Assembly (NCBI RefSeq): GCF_001010945.1
Contig: NZ_LBHB01000002.1
Coordinates: 744,001-808,000, forward strand
Direction of reading: 5' to 3'
Origin: Aurantiacibacter luteus
GTDB lineage: Bacteria > Pseudomonadota > Alphaproteobacteria > Sphingomonadales > Sphingomonadaceae
DNA length: 64,000 bases
The stretch's first letter is position 1, and every line of letters starts with the position of its first letter. Below the pieces are notes generated by a model that searched no databases, had not been told where the DNA came from, and worked only from the letters and a program-made list of their open reading frames with translations. Shown here piece after piece: positions 1 through 10,007 of the stretch. A program made the translations under genes and the position numbers.

Positions 1-50
1 AGGTGGAGATCGCAGGGGACGGCCGCTCGGTGCGGCTGACGGCGCGATGA
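1..50 (+). CDS. 3' end of a META-like protein (partial, cut by window start)
   Basis: Only the last 15 codons and the TGA at 48-50 are visible. They encode VEIAGDGRSVRLTAR. This tail resembles the C-terminus of the next gene (LVLTGGGHSVTVATR) and the end of that protein's first domain (VIATGAGHRLVLRP), so the cut gene is probably a paralogue with the same META-like fold. Its stop overlaps the next start as ATGA, which implies one transcript. Nothing upstream can be judged. Confidence 0.55.
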   Translation, partial: VEIAGDGRSVRLTAR

Positions 51-856
51 GAGGCGCGTTCCCAAGCCTCGCGCTGGCGCTCGCCGCGTGCACTGTCTCG
101 CAGACGGACGAGATGCCGCAACCGGAGCCGGTGATGACGACGCCTGCCATGGCCGAGGACGCTCCGCCGGCCTCCGCGCCGGGACAGAAGATCGACGAGA
201 CCTATGCCGTCGCGACGCTCGACGGAGCGCCGATTGCGGGCGGCACACCCGGCCAGGCTCCGCGCATTATCCTCACCGTCGACCGCGTGCATTTCAGCTC
301 CGGCTGCATCTATGCCGACTGGACCTACCGCCATACGAGCGGCGCGAGCTACAGCGCGCAGCGCTTTTACGAACCGGGCAGCGCCATGTGCGCGCGCGGG
401 CTCGCGACGTTCGAGACCGCCATCGAGGAGCTGTTCGACGGGCTGGACGGCATGACCCGGCATGGCGACGGCACGGTCATCGCCACGGGCGCCGGCCACC
501 GGCTCGTCCTGCGCCCTGTCCAAAGCGCGCGGATCGAGGGCGCGTGGCGCGTCACCGCCGTCGACGGCGCGCAGGTGGACGAATATCTCGACCTGGCGCT
601 GCTGGTGGACGCGACCACTATCACCTTCCGCTCGGCCTGCGACGGCTACGGCTGGTTTTACCAGGCCGACGGCGGCAGCATCGCGACCGACCGCCGATTC
701 CAGCCCGCGGCCGAATGCCTCGCCCGCGCGCGCATCCACCATGCCGTGTTCGATGTCGCCACTGCCATCGATGCGGCGACGATACTGGACCGCACCCCCG
801 ACGGCGGCTTGGTCCTGACCGGCGGGGGCCACTCGGTTACGGTCGCAACGCGATGA
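47..856 (+). CDS. Lipoprotein with two META/HslJ-like domains
   Basis: The 269-residue product begins with a lipoprotein signal ending in a lipobox (LAAC, Cys15), so it is probably anchored in the outer membrane or periplasmic face. After a Pro/Ala-rich linker it has two similar domains, roughly residues 45-155 and 160-269. Each has a strand pattern with a central Cys (FSSGCIYADW; FRSACDGYGW), a second conserved Cys (SAMCARG; AAECLAR) and a closing Gly-rich hairpin (TGAGHRLVL; TGGGHSVTV). This layout matches META/HslJ-type domains, whose exact role is unknown. The paired Cys may form disulfides. It overlaps the preceding partial paralogue by 4 bp. Family assignment is by pattern only. Confidence 0.7.
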   Translation: MRGAFPSLALALAACTVSQTDEMPQPEPVMTTPAMAEDAPPASAPGQKIDETYAVATLDGAPIAGGTPGQAPRIILTVDRVHFSSGCIYADWTYRHTSGASYSAQRFYEPGSAMCARGLATFETAIEELFDGLDGMTRHGDGTVIATGAGHRLVLRPVQSARIEGAWRVTAVDGAQVDEYLDLALLVDATTITFRSACDGYGWFYQADGGSIATDRRFQPAAECLARARIHHAVFDVATAIDAATILDRTPDGGLVLTGGGHSVTVATR

Positions 857-910
857 GGCCGGCGCTGGCGTTTGCAAGGCAATAACCACCGCGTGCTATG
901 GGGGGCGTGG

Positions 911-1591
911 ATGACTGATGAGCCGACCCCGTTTGAGCGGATGCTGTTCGAAAGCGCGCCGCCGCCCCCGCCGCACCTTGCGGCGCTAGGTCGCCGCTTC
1001 GCCGATGCCGCCAGCCCGCGATTCCGCAACTTTCGCGTCGATCTCGAAACCGTGCAGGGCGCGGCTGTCGCGGCGGGCAGGGCGGGCGAGATCGCGATGG
1101 AAGATGCGCAGATGCTCTTCCTCGATGTCGGCGAGAGCGTGTCCCTGCCGTTGGTGCACCGCTACGTCGGCGCGCACGAGACCGAGCTCGTCGCCCGCTG
1201 GCTGATGGCCCTGCCCAGCTTCCACTTTCCCGGATGGGCGACGCCGCGCAACCTCGCGGCCTTGGGCGGCATGGTGGCCTGCGACGAGGCGGCGCTGGCC
1301 GTGCGCGTCGTCCGCAAGCACCTCGAGAAAACGCAAGGGATCGCAAGGGCACGCTGGCGAACGGTCGGGGCGAAGCGACCCAAGGTCATCCCGCCCGAGA
1401 TGCTGGAGCGATACGAGGCGCAGCTGCAAAAGGCACGCTGGGAACTGCCCGGCGAACTCGAAGCCGCGCGGCTGGAGATTGCCGAGCTCGAAGGCGTGGT
1501 CCGCGACCACGGCTCGCCCGAGGACAACCGCGCCATCGACGCCATGCTGGCCGAGCTCGAAAAGGCGCGCAAACGCTTCAATATCGCCTGA
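911..1591 (+). CDS. Conserved hypothetical cytoplasmic protein
   Basis: I do not recognise the family of this 226-residue protein. The ATG at 911 is chosen (MTDEPTPFERML), although the frame is open from 872. The product has no signal peptide or membrane segment. Residues about 60-140 look globular and alpha-helical. The C-terminal third is rich in Glu, Leu, Lys and Arg (AARLEIAELEGVV, AMLAELEKARKRF), suggesting a coiled coil. It lies 21 bp before gltX on the same strand and could share its transcript. No function is proposed. Confidence 0.65.
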   Translation: MTDEPTPFERMLFESAPPPPPHLAALGRRFADAASPRFRNFRVDLETVQGAAVAAGRAGEIAMEDAQMLFLDVGESVSLPLVHRYVGAHETELVARWLMALPSFHFPGWATPRNLAALGGMVACDEAALAVRVVRKHLEKTQGIARARWRTVGAKRPKVIPPEMLERYEAQLQKARWELPGELEAARLEIAELEGVVRDHGSPEDNRAIDAMLAELEKARKRFNIA

Positions 1592-1612
1592 CCTTCGCCT
1601 AGTGCGGCGGGC

Positions 1613-2944
1613 ATGACCAGAGTCACCCGTTTCGCGCCGTCGCCCACCGGACTGCTGCACGTCGGCAACCTGCGCACGGCGCTGCACAACTGGATGCTGG
1701 CCCGCAAGGCCGGCGGGCGCTTCCTGCTGCGGATCGACGACACCGATGCCGAGCGCAGCGAGGACCGCTTCGTCGAGGCGATCCGCCGCGATCTCGACTG
1801 GCTCGACCTGACGCCTGATGGCGAGGAGCGGCAATCCAAACGGCTGGCTTTCTACGAGGAGGCGTTCGAGCGGCTGAAGGCCGCAGGCCGCGTATACCCG
1901 GCTTACGAAAGCGCGCAGGAACTGGACCTCAAGCGAAAGATCGCGCTGGGGCGCGGGCTGCCGCCGATTTACGACCGCGCGGCGCTGGCGCTGACGGACG
2001 AGCAGCGCGCTGCAAAGGAGGCACAAGGCGTGGCCCCGCACTGGCGCTTCCGGCTCGACCACGACGAACCCATCGCCTGGGACGACGGCATCCGCGGGCC
2101 GCAGAAGTTCGATGCGGCGCAGCTCAGCGATCCCGTGGTCCGCCGCGCCGACGGCTCGTGGCTCTACATGCTTCCGAGCGCGTTCGATGACATTTCTATG
2201 GGCGTGACCGACGTGCTGCGCGGCGAGGACCACGTCTCCAACACCGCGGTGCAGATCCAGATGTTCACTGCGCTGGGGGCGCAGCCGCCGCGCTTCGCGC
2301 ACGAGGCGCTGCTGGTGGGGCGTGAGGGCAAGCTGTCGAAGCGGCTGGGCTCGCTGGGCGTCGAAAGTTTCCGCGAGCAGGGCTATCAGCCCGAGGCCAT
2401 CGTGGCGCTCCTCGCCCGGCTCGGCACCGCGCTGCCGGTCGAGCCGATCGCGGATCGTACCGCTCTGCTGGACACCTTCGACCTCGCCACCTTCGGCCGC
2501 GCCCCCGCGCGCTTCGACGAGGCGGACCTCGCGCGCGTCAACGCCCAGATAGTCCACCAGCTGCCGTTCGAGGCGGTGGCGGGCTTCGTGCCCGAGGACT
2601 TCACCCCCGCCGCCTGGCACGCCATCCGTCCGAACCTGGAAAAGGCGAGCGAGGTGATCGACTGGTGGCAGGTGGTCACCGGCCCCGTCGAGCCTCGGGC
2701 GTTCGATGAGGAAACGCGCGCCTATCTCGCCGAGGCGGCGCAGGCGCTCGTGTGGAGCGACACGCCGTGGCAGGACCTGACCGCCGCGCTCAAGGTCGGC
2801 ACCGGGCGCAAGGGCCGCGAGCTGTTCCAGCCGCTCCGCCAGGCGCTGACCGGGCGCGACCACGGGCCGGACATGGCCGAACTGCTGCCGCTGATCGGCG
2901 AGGAACGCGCTCGCGAAAGGCTCGAGGCGGCGGCGCGAGGCTGA
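1613..2944 (+). CDS. gltX: Glutamyl-tRNA synthetase
   Basis: This class I aminoacyl-tRNA synthetase charges tRNA with glutamate in the cytoplasm. The 443-residue protein starts with the family N-terminus (RFAPSPTGLLHVGNLRTAL), where HVGN is the HIGH motif. The KMSKS equivalent is GKLSKRLGS near residues 239-247. DGSWLYMLPSAFDD and GVTDVLRGEDHVSNT are typical active-site segments. The C-terminal anticodon-binding region is present. The protein is shorter than E. coli GltX (471 aa). Many alphaproteobacteria carry two GltX copies and use non-discriminating charging with GatCAB; which copy this is cannot be decided here. Confidence 0.95.
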   Translation: MTRVTRFAPSPTGLLHVGNLRTALHNWMLARKAGGRFLLRIDDTDAERSEDRFVEAIRRDLDWLDLTPDGEERQSKRLAFYEEAFERLKAAGRVYPAYESAQELDLKRKIALGRGLPPIYDRAALALTDEQRAAKEAQGVAPHWRFRLDHDEPIAWDDGIRGPQKFDAAQLSDPVVRRADGSWLYMLPSAFDDISMGVTDVLRGEDHVSNTAVQIQMFTALGAQPPRFAHEALLVGREGKLSKRLGSLGVESFREQGYQPEAIVALLARLGTALPVEPIADRTALLDTFDLATFGRAPARFDEADLARVNAQIVHQLPFEAVAGFVPEDFTPAAWHAIRPNLEKASEVIDWWQVVTGPVEPRAFDEETRAYLAEAAQALVWSDTPWQDLTAALKVGTGRKGRELFQPLRQALTGRDHGPDMAELLPLIGEERARERLEAAARG

Positions 2945-3031
2945 CTTCCCTACATTAGTCGCATCGAAACGGCGGTTCGTCGAAACCGAAGCGTGTTCAC
3001 TTGCGCCTCATGCGGCGAACGCTAGAGCGCG

Positions 3032-3046
3032 TGTGACAATGTAACA
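3032..3046. promoter_or_regulatory. Dyad operator-like site before the ZnuD-like receptor
   Basis: The 15-bp sequence TGTGACAATGTAACA has two 7-bp half-sites (TGTGACA and TGTAACA) around a central A, with one mismatch between arms. It lies 26 bp upstream of the receptor ATG at 3073. Its core fits TGTnACAnTGTnACA, which is also the core of the much longer palindrome at 57099-57121. The regulator is not identifiable; a TetR-type factor is one guess. Confidence 0.45.
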
Positions 3047-3072
3047 CAACATCTCCCGACATCAGGACTCTC

Positions 3073-5244
3073 ATGAAAACCCTTCCGGTCGCCTTCCTCG
3101 TTTCCGCCGCCATGCCGCTCGCCCTTCACGCACAGGAGGCGCCCGAGCAGCCGACGCCCGACGAGACCGCCACCGCCGGTGATGCCGAACCCGGCAGCGA
3201 TGACCTGCACACGATTTACGTCCGTGCGGCGGGGGTGGACCGGCTCGACCTCGTCGCGGGCAGCTCTGTCGTCACTGGCGTCGCTTTGCAGCGCGAAAGC
3301 GCGGGCCAGATCGGTGAGGTGCTTGCGAGCCTGCCCGGCGTCTCCGCGACCAGCTTCGCGCCCGGCGCCTCGCGACCCGTGCTGCGCGGCTTCGGCGGGG
3401 AGCGCGTGCGCGTGCTGACCGACGGCACCGGCTCGCTCGATGCTTCCTCCACCAGCGCCGACCATGCCGTCGCTTCCGATCCGCTGATTGCCGACCGGGT
3501 GGAGGTGCTCCGCGGCCCTGCGGTGCTGCTCTACGGCAGCCAGGCCATCGGCGGCGCGGTCAATGTGGTCACCAAGCGCATCCCGCCGCGCCTGCCGGAC
3601 GAGACGGTGCACGTCGATGCGCTCGCAAGCATGGACACCGCCAGCGACCTGCGCGAGCTGGGCGCTTCCGTGGATGCGCCCCTAGGCGGCGGCTTCGCGG
3701 TCCATGTCGACGGCTCGCGACGGGTGACGAATGATCTCGAAATCCCCGGCTTCGTCGCCTCGCGCTACCTGCGCGCCGACCTGCTCGCCGATGCCGACGA
3801 GGAAGAGGAGGAAGGCCACTTCGAGGAAGCCGCCGAGCTGCGCGAGGCAGCCAATGCCCGCGGCGTGCTGCCCAACAGCTTCACCGAAGCGACCTCGGCC
3901 GGGGCGGGCCTCGCCTGGTTCTCCGGCAACAGCAACCTCGGCGCCTCCTTCGGCTACTACGACACCACCTACGGCGTTCCCGGCCTGCCGGGCGTGGGCC
4001 ACGTCCACGGCGAGGAAGAGGAAGACCTGGGCGGCGAGGAGCCGGAGGGCGAGGAGAACGTCTCCATCGGCCTAAGGCAATACCGCGTCGACCTGCGCGG
4101 CGAGCTCGACCTCGGCACGGGCTTCCTCGATTCGGTGCAGACCCGCGTGGGCTGGTCGGACTACACCCACACCGAGTTCGAGGGCGAGGAAACGGGCACC
4201 GTCTTCGATGTCCAAGGCGTCGAGGGCCGGGTCGAACTCGTCCAGTCGCGCCGTTCGCTGGGTTCGGGCGGCTGGCGCGGATCGACCGGCGTGCAGTACT
4301 CGCACGTCGACTTCCAGGCGCTGGGGGACGAGGCCTTCGTGCCGCCCAACGTGACGGAGAGCTTCGCCGTCTTCGGCCTGCAGGAGTTCGACTTCGACGC
4401 GCTCGAGTTCGAGGTCGGCGCCCGCTACGAGAACACCTCCATCGATGCCGAGACGTTCGGTTTTGGCGATGTCTCGCGCGACTTCTGCACGTTCTCCGCA
4501 GCCGCCGGCGCGGGCTACACGCTGGCGGACGACCTGCGCGTGGGGTTCAACGTCTCGCGCACCGAGCGCGCGCCATCCTCGCAGGAGCTGTTCGCCGACG
4601 GCCCGCACCTCGCCACCCAGCAGTTCGAGATCGGCATTCCCGACCTCGTTACAGAGAGCAGCTGGGGCGGGGAGGCTTACCTTCGCGGTTCGCTCGGCCC
4701 GGTGCAGGTGAACGCGACGCTCTATCGCAACTGGTTCAGCGACTTCATCTATCTCGCCGAGACCGGGGAGGAGGAGGACGGCCTGAACGTCTTCGCCTTC
4801 CAGCAGCAGGACGCCGACCAGTGGGGCTTCGAGGCGCAGGCGACCTTTCCGCTGATCGACACCGGCAGCTTCGAGCTGCTGGCGGACCTGCGCGGCGACT
4901 ACACCCGCGCAACGCTGGCCGACGGCGAGCCGGTGCCCCGCATCCCGCCGCTTAGCCTGTCGGGCGCGCTGGAGGCGAAGCTCGACCACTTCGACCTGCG
5001 CGGCGAAGTGGAATGGCACGACGACCAGACCCGCGTGGCCCCGCTGGAAACGCCGACCGACGGCTACACGATGGTGAACGCCTCGATCGCCTGGCACCCG
5101 CTGGAGGGCAACGACAACATCGTGGTGCTGGCGCAGGTGAACAACATCCTGAACGAGGACGCCCGCCGCGCGGCGAGCTTCACCAAGGACTTCGTACCGC
5201 TGGCGGGGAGGAATTTCCGGCTTTCGGTCAGAACGAGTTTCTAA
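3073..5244 (+). CDS. TonB-dependent outer-membrane receptor, ZnuD-like
   Basis: The 723-residue protein has a signal peptide (cleavage after about residue 20), a plug domain (about 55-170, with LPGVSATSF, PVLRGFGGERVRV and VEVLRGPAVLLYG) and a beta-barrel ending in an aromatic residue (RLSVRTSF). Two predicted loops are extraordinarily acidic and contain histidines: one near residues 240-255 (DADEEEEEGHFEE) and one near 310-325 (HVHGEEEEDLGGEEPEGEE). His/Asp/Glu-rich loops are typical of ZnuD-type zinc or metal receptors, so metal uptake is inferred. An operator-like dyad lies just upstream. Convergent with dcd across a repeat. Confidence 0.88.
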   Translation: MKTLPVAFLVSAAMPLALHAQEAPEQPTPDETATAGDAEPGSDDLHTIYVRAAGVDRLDLVAGSSVVTGVALQRESAGQIGEVLASLPGVSATSFAPGASRPVLRGFGGERVRVLTDGTGSLDASSTSADHAVASDPLIADRVEVLRGPAVLLYGSQAIGGAVNVVTKRIPPRLPDETVHVDALASMDTASDLRELGASVDAPLGGGFAVHVDGSRRVTNDLEIPGFVASRYLRADLLADADEEEEEGHFEEAAELREAANARGVLPNSFTEATSAGAGLAWFSGNSNLGASFGYYDTTYGVPGLPGVGHVHGEEEEDLGGEEPEGEENVSIGLRQYRVDLRGELDLGTGFLDSVQTRVGWSDYTHTEFEGEETGTVFDVQGVEGRVELVQSRRSLGSGGWRGSTGVQYSHVDFQALGDEAFVPPNVTESFAVFGLQEFDFDALEFEVGARYENTSIDAETFGFGDVSRDFCTFSAAAGAGYTLADDLRVGFNVSRTERAPSSQELFADGPHLATQQFEIGIPDLVTESSWGGEAYLRGSLGPVQVNATLYRNWFSDFIYLAETGEEEDGLNVFAFQQQDADQWGFEAQATFPLIDTGSFELLADLRGDYTRATLADGEPVPRIPPLSLSGALEAKLDHFDLRGEVEWHDDQTRVAPLETPTDGYTMVNASIAWHPLEGNDNIVVLAQVNNILNEDARRAASFTKDFVPLAGRNFRLSVRTSF

Positions 5245-5388
5245 TCCTCCCCCAGCGGGGGAGGGGGACCATGCGCAGCATGGTGGAGGGGCGCGCGGGC
5301 CTCTGAGTGACACGTCGCGCAGAAACCGGCTGGTGCCCCTCCACCCCGCCCTGCGGGCGCGGTCCCCCTCCCCGTACCGGGGAGGATT
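5245..5388. repeat. Inverted pair of GC-rich REP-like units
   Basis: The gap between the two convergent genes is filled by two inverted repeat units. The left unit (about 5245-5300) reads CCTCCCCCAGCGGGGGAGG, then GGGACC, then GGTGGAGGGGC. The right unit (about 5335-5388) carries the complement (GCCCCTCCACC, GGTCCCCCTCCCC, GGGGAGGA). Each unit also holds its own small hairpins. Such units are scattered through many sphingomonad genomes. Here the pair probably also acts as a bidirectional transcription barrier; that part is inference. Confidence 0.75.
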
Positions 5389-5941
5389 ACAACCTCGGCA
5401 GCGTCACCCCGCGCTGGCCCATGTATTTGCCTGCGCGGTCGGCATAGGTCGTCTCGGGCCGCTCGTTGCCCTGCAGGAACAGGAACTGGCACGCGCCCTC
5501 GTTGGCGTAGATCTTGGCGGGCAGCGGCGTGGTGTTGGAGAATTCCAGCGTGACGTGGCCTTCCCAGCCCGGCTCCAGCGGGGTGACGTTCACGATGATG
5601 CCGCAGCGCGCGTAGGTGCTCTTGCCGAGGCAGATCACCAGCACGTCGTCCGGAATGCGGAAATATTCCACCGTACGGGCGAGCGCGAAGCTGTTGGGCG
5701 GGATGATGCAGCAGTCGGTCTGCCGGTCGACGAAGCTGGTGGCGGCGAAATCCTTGGGGTCGACCACGGCGTTGTCGATGTTGGTGAAGATCTTGAACTC
5801 GTCCGCCACCCGCGCGTCGTAGCCGAATGAGCTGAGGCCGTAGGAGATGTTCCCCTCCCGCCGCTGCGCCTCCACGAAGGGCTCGATCATGCCGCGGGTC
5901 GTCGCCGCCTCGCGAATCCATTTGTCGGAGAGGATTGCCAT
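5387..5941 (-). CDS. dcd: dCTP deaminase
   Basis: The enzyme deaminates dCTP to dUTP and feeds dTMP synthesis. The start is the ATG at 5941 ([13 protein letters not shown]), giving 184 residues, the normal family length; a longer open frame upstream is an overlap artefact. Diagnostic segments are [16 protein letters not shown] near the N-terminus, the substrate loop [10 protein letters not shown] and the catalytic region [14 protein letters not shown] with its Glu. The C-terminus ends in [10 protein letters not shown]. It is 74 bp downstream of the CDP-alcohol phosphatidyltransferase gene on the same strand. Its stop lies at the edge of the REP pair. Confidence 0.96.
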   Translation of the reverse strand: MAILSDKWIREAATTRGMIEPFVEAQRREGNISYGLSSFGYDARVADEFKIFTNIDNAVVDPKDFAATSFVDRQTDCCIIPPNSFALARTVEYFRIPDDVLVICLGKSTYARCGIIVNVTPLEPGWEGHVTLEFSNTTPLPAKIYANEGACQFLFLQGNERPETTYADRAGKYMGQRGVTLPRL

Positions 5942-6015
5942 GGGGAAGGGATTGCCCAAGGCGGGGCCGGGGGCAAGCGCGGCCATGGCGCTTATCCCCC
6001 TTGCCGCCACCGCGT

Positions 6016-6729
6016 TCAGTCCCGGCGGGTCGCGGACCACTCGTGATTGCGCGACGGCTCTTCCCGCGACAGCCGCCGGGCGATGGACCAGGTTTGCACG
6101 GCAAAGATCGCGATCAGGATCGTGCCGATCGCCCCGGCAAACAGGTCGAAGCCGGAGATCCTGCCGAACATGCCCGGACCGGGGCCGAGCACGATCATCG
6201 CGGAGGTAAAGCCCATCAGGATCAGCCGCAGTTCGGTAGGCCCGGCATTCAGCGCCGATAGCTTCAGCTCGCCCAGCACGCGCACCGAGAGGAAGGCCTG
6301 GATCGACAGCAGCAGGTAGCCCGCCAGCGCCACCAGCGCGACCTCCAGCGTGACATAGGGGCTGAGGCCGATGCCGGTGACGATCAGCGTGGTCGCCACC
6401 CCGTCGCAGCTGTGGTCGAGGAAATAGCCGTAGCGCGGCCGCTCGATCCGGCGATAGCGGGCGAGGCTGCCGTCGGTGCTGTCGCCGAACCACTGGATCA
6501 CGTAACCCGCCATCGCCAGCCACAGCCAGTCCTCGTCCAGTGTGCTGAGCGTGTATCCGGCGAAGATCATCAAGGCCCCGAACAGGCCGAGAAAGGTCAG
6601 CATGTCGGGCGAAACCCAGGCGGGCATGCGCGCGCAAAGCCAGGTCAGCACGCGCCGTTCGGAGCGGGCGAGTAGGTTTTCCTGGATGCGGTCGATCGGC
6701 TGGAGGGTTGGCGACTTGTCCTGCATCAT
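6016..6729 (-). CDS. CDP-alcohol phosphatidyltransferase family protein
   Basis: This integral membrane enzyme family transfers a phosphatidyl group from a CDP-linked lipid to an alcohol. The start is the ATG at 6729 ([11 protein letters not shown]), preceded by GGTGGA, giving 237 residues. The signature is clear: DSTDGSLAR (residues 83-91), then GYFLDHSCD, supplying the four metal-binding Asp. Several hydrophobic segments follow ([34 protein letters not shown]). The alcohol substrate cannot be read from sequence; it is not an obvious PgsA or PssA. It may share a transcript with dcd downstream. Confidence 0.85.
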   Translation of the reverse strand: MMQDKSPTLQPIDRIQENLLARSERRVLTWLCARMPAWVSPDMLTFLGLFGALMIFAGYTLSTLDEDWLWLAMAGYVIQWFGDSTDGSLARYRRIERPRYGYFLDHSCDGVATTLIVTGIGLSPYVTLEVALVALAGYLLLSIQAFLSVRVLGELKLSALNAGPTELRLILMGFTSAMIVLGPGPGMFGRISGFDLFAGAIGTILIAIFAVQTWSIARRLSREEPSRNHEWSATRRD

Positions 6730-6834
6730 TCCACCATTATGGCCAAACCGCGTGCCGCCCCTGCTGGGGCCGCATTTACGCTTCCGCATCTGTGAAAGCG
6801 ACAGGTTTGTGACCAACGGACGGAACCGCTCCCG

Positions 6835-9800
6835 TCAGCCCCCCGCCAGCAGCGTCGCATTCCCGCCTGCCGCCGTCGTATCGATCGTCGTCACCCGCTC
6901 TGTCGCGAAGCGCGTCACGTAGTGCGGCCCGCCCGCCTTCGGGCCGGTCCCCGACAGGCCCTCGCCGCCGAACGGCTGCGAACCCACCACCGCGCCGATC
7001 TGGTTGCGGTTGACGTAGAAGTTGCCCACCCGCGCGCGTGCCTCGACGAAGCGGCGGGTGTCCTCGATGCGGCTGTGGAGGCCCAGCGTCAGGCCGAAGC
7101 CGGTGGCGTTGATGTCCTCGATCACGCGGCCGAGGTCTCCGGCGGCGAAGCGCACGACGTGGAGGACGGGGCCGAAGTTCTCTTCCGCCAGGTCGCCGAT
7201 GCGGTCGATCTCGATGATCGTGGGGGCGACGAAGTGGCCATTGGCGCATTCGGGCGGCAGGGGCAGGCGCCAGACGCGGTTGCCCGCCGCCTGCCGCGCG
7301 GCGACGTGCGCCTCCAGCTTGGCGCGCGCTTCCTCGTCGATCACCGGGCCGACGTCGGTTGCAAGCTGCGCCGGGTCGCCCACCACCAGCGCCTCGAACG
7401 CGCCGCGGATCATGGCGAGCATGGTGTCCGCCACGTCCTCCTGGATATAGGCGACGCGCAGGGCCGAGCAGCGCTGGCCCGCGCTCTGGAAGGCGCTGGC
7501 GACCACGTCGCGCGTCACCTGTTCGGGGAGCGCCGAGGAATCGACGATGAGCGCGTTCTGTCCGCCGGTCTCGGCCACCAGCGTGGCGATGGGGCCGTCA
7601 CGGCTGGCGAGCGCGCGGTTGATGGCGTGGGCCGTCGCGGTCGATCCGGTAAATGCCACACCCGCGAGGCGCGGGTCGGCGGTGATGCGCCCGCCGATCT
7701 CGCCGCCGCCGGGCAGCATGTGCAGCACCTCTGCCGGAATGCCCGCCTTGTGGCACAGGTCCACGGCGAGCTGAGCGATCAGCGGCGTCTGCTCGGCGGG
7801 CTTGGCGATGACTGTATTGCCCGCGGCGAGCGCGGCCGCGGTCGGGCCGATGAAGATCGCCAGCGGGAAATTCCACGGGGAAATGGTGACGAAGACGCCG
7901 CGCCCGTGGAGGCGCAGCACGTTGCTCTCGCCCGTGGGGCCGGGAAGCGGGACGCCGGAGGTGAAATGCGCGCGCGCCTCGTTGGCATAGTAGCGCAGGA
8001 AGTCCACCGCCTCGCGCACCTCGAGCACGGCGTCGGGCAGAGTCTTGCCCGCCTCGCGCTGGCACAGGCTGATGAACTCGGCCGTATGCTCCTCGAACAG
8101 GTCGGCGGCGGCATCGAGCAGCAGGGCGCGCTTGTCACCGCCCAGCGCATCCCACGCGGGCTGCGCGGCCTCGGCGAGCTGGAAGGCCATGGCGATCTCG
8201 GCGCGGGTGGGGAGGGTGACTTCGCCCACCTGCGACCCGTCGGTGGGGCTGACGATCGGCAGCTTCATGCCCGCGAGGCCCTCGCCAGCACTCCACTGCC
8301 GCGGGGCGAGCTCGGCCAGCCGTTCGCGCACGGCGGCGCGGGTGGGCTGGTGGGCGAGGTCGAGCCCGGCGGAATTGGCGCGCCCGGGAAAGATGTCGGC
8401 GGGCAGCGGGATCGCCGGGTTGCGGCGGGGGTGGAGCGCGGCGAGGTCGGCGACGGGGTCGGTCACCAGCTCGGCCACCGGCACCTCGGCATCGGCCATG
8501 CGGTTGACGAAGCTGCTGTTGGCCCCGTTCTCCAGCAGGCGGCGCACGAGGTAGGCGAGCAGTTCCTTGTGCCCGCCGACGGGGGCGTAGATGCGGACGC
8601 GGGTGCGGTCGTTTCGCTCGGCCTCGGCCAGCGCCTCGTAGACATCCTCGCCCATGCCATGAAGGCGCTGGAACTCGAACGGCTTGCCCCCCGCCATCGC
8701 CTTGATCGCGCCGACGGTGTAGGCGTTGTGCGTGGCGAAAGCGGGGTAGAGCGCGTCGTCCGCGTCGAGCAGCGCCTTGGCGCAGGCGAGGTAGGAGACG
8801 TCGGTGCCCAGCTTGCGGGTGAAGACCGGGTAGTCCTCGTGCCCGCCCACCTGGCTCAGCTTGATCTCGGCATCCCAGTAGGCGCCCTTGACCAGCCGCA
8901 CGAACAGGCGGCGGTCGTGCTTGCGGGCGAGCTTGGCGACCCAGCGGCACAGCGGCACGCCGCGCTTGGAATAGGCCTGGATGGCCATGCCGAAACCCTG
9001 CCAGCCGGCGGGGGTGCCGTTGTCGAACAGCGCGTCGTCCGCCACCAGCGCCTCGATGATGTCGAGCGACAGCTCGAGCCGCTCGGCTTCCTCGGCATCG
9101 ATGGTGAAATGCATGTCCGCATCGCGTGCCTGCACCGCGAGGTCGCGCACCATGGGGATCAGCGCCGCGCGCGCGGACTCGGCGTGGAGGAAGTCGTATT
9201 TCGGGTAGAGCGCGGAGAGTTTCACCGAGATACCCGGCCCCTCGAACACCCCGCCCGGTTCCTTGGCCAGTCGGCGGATCGCGCGTTCGTAGGCTTGGCG
9301 GTATTTCTCCGCGTCCTCGAAGGTCATCGCCGCCTCGCCCAGCATGTCGAAGCTGTGGGCGAGGTTGCGGCGTCGTTCGGGCGCGGCGCGCTTCAGCGCC
9401 TCGTCGATGGTGCGGGCGTAGACGAACTGGCCGCCGAGGATCCGCATGGCCTGGCTTACCGCCTGGCGGATGACGGGTTCGCCAAGGCGCCCGGTGGCGC
9501 GGCGCAGAGTGTTGGCAAGGCCCGCATCGGCGCGCTTGCCGCCGCGCAGAACCTCGCCCGTCAGCATCAGCGAAAAGGTGGCGGCGTTGACGAAGGTGCT
9601 GTCGCTCGCGCCCATGTGCTCGGACCAGTCGACGCCCGCCAGCTTGTCCGCGATAAGCGCGTCGGCCGTGCCCGCATCGGGGACGCGGAGCAGCGCCTCG
9701 GCGAGGCACATGAGGGCGATACCTTCCTCGGTATCGAGCCCGTATGTGGCGAGAAAAGCGTCGAGGCCGGAGCTGGCGCGGGCGCGCGCGCCCTCGATCA

Positions 9801-9930
9801 GCCGGCTGGCGAGCGTGGCGGCTTCGCGGTGGACGGCGGAGGCGGGGGCGGCCTGTTCGAGCCGCTCGGCAATGCAGGTCTCCTCGTCGAGGCGATAGGC
9901 GGCGCGCAGCGCGGAACGGTCGATGGCCAT
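6835..9930 (-). CDS. putA: Bifunctional proline dehydrogenase / P5C dehydrogenase
   Basis: PutA oxidises proline to P5C with FAD, then glutamate semialdehyde to glutamate with NAD+. The ATG at 9930 ([17 protein letters not shown]) follows AAGGGCGAG and is preferred to a GTG 15 bp upstream; length is about 1031 residues. The N-terminal half is the PRODH barrel ([34 protein letters not shown]). The C-terminal half is an aldehyde dehydrogenase ([22 protein letters not shown], catalytic Cys in [10 protein letters not shown]). There is no ribbon-helix-helix DNA-binding domain and no long C-terminal extension, so it is a minimal PutA without repressor function. Divergent from the Nmad3 gene. Confidence 0.97.
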   Translation of the reverse strand: MAIDRSALRAAYRLDEETCIAERLEQAAPASAVHREAATLASRLIEGARARASSGLDAFLATYGLDTEEGIALMCLAEALLRVPDAGTADALIADKLAGVDWSEHMGASDSTFVNAATFSLMLTGEVLRGGKRADAGLANTLRRATGRLGEPVIRQAVSQAMRILGGQFVYARTIDEALKRAAPERRRNLAHSFDMLGEAAMTFEDAEKYRQAYERAIRRLAKEPGGVFEGPGISVKLSALYPKYDFLHAESARAALIPMVRDLAVQARDADMHFTIDAEEAERLELSLDIIEALVADDALFDNGTPAGWQGFGMAIQAYSKRGVPLCRWVAKLARKHDRRLFVRLVKGAYWDAEIKLSQVGGHEDYPVFTRKLGTDVSYLACAKALLDADDALYPAFATHNAYTVGAIKAMAGGKPFEFQRLHGMGEDVYEALAEAERNDRTRVRIYAPVGGHKELLAYLVRRLLENGANSSFVNRMADAEVPVAELVTDPVADLAALHPRRNPAIPLPADIFPGRANSAGLDLAHQPTRAAVRERLAELAPRQWSAGEGLAGMKLPIVSPTDGSQVGEVTLPTRAEIAMAFQLAEAAQPAWDALGGDKRALLLDAAADLFEEHTAEFISLCQREAGKTLPDAVLEVREAVDFLRYYANEARAHFTSGVPLPGPTGESNVLRLHGRGVFVTISPWNFPLAIFIGPTAAALAAGNTVIAKPAEQTPLIAQLAVDLCHKAGIPAEVLHMLPGGGEIGGRITADPRLAGVAFTGSTATAHAINRALASRDGPIATLVAETGGQNALIVDSSALPEQVTRDVVASAFQSAGQRCSALRVAYIQEDVADTMLAMIRGAFEALVVGDPAQLATDVGPVIDEEARAKLEAHVAARQAAGNRVWRLPLPPECANGHFVAPTIIEIDRIGDLAEENFGPVLHVVRFAAGDLGRVIEDINATGFGLTLGLHSRIEDTRRFVEARARVGNFYVNRNQIGAVVGSQPFGGEGLSGTGPKAGGPHYVTRFATERVTTIDTTAAGGNATLLAGG

Positions 9931-10007
9931 GGCTCGCCCTTGCACCCGGTTTCAGCTGCAATCAAGCGAAGTCGACGGGGTTCGCGCGGCGGGGTATTGC
10001 GGGGCGC

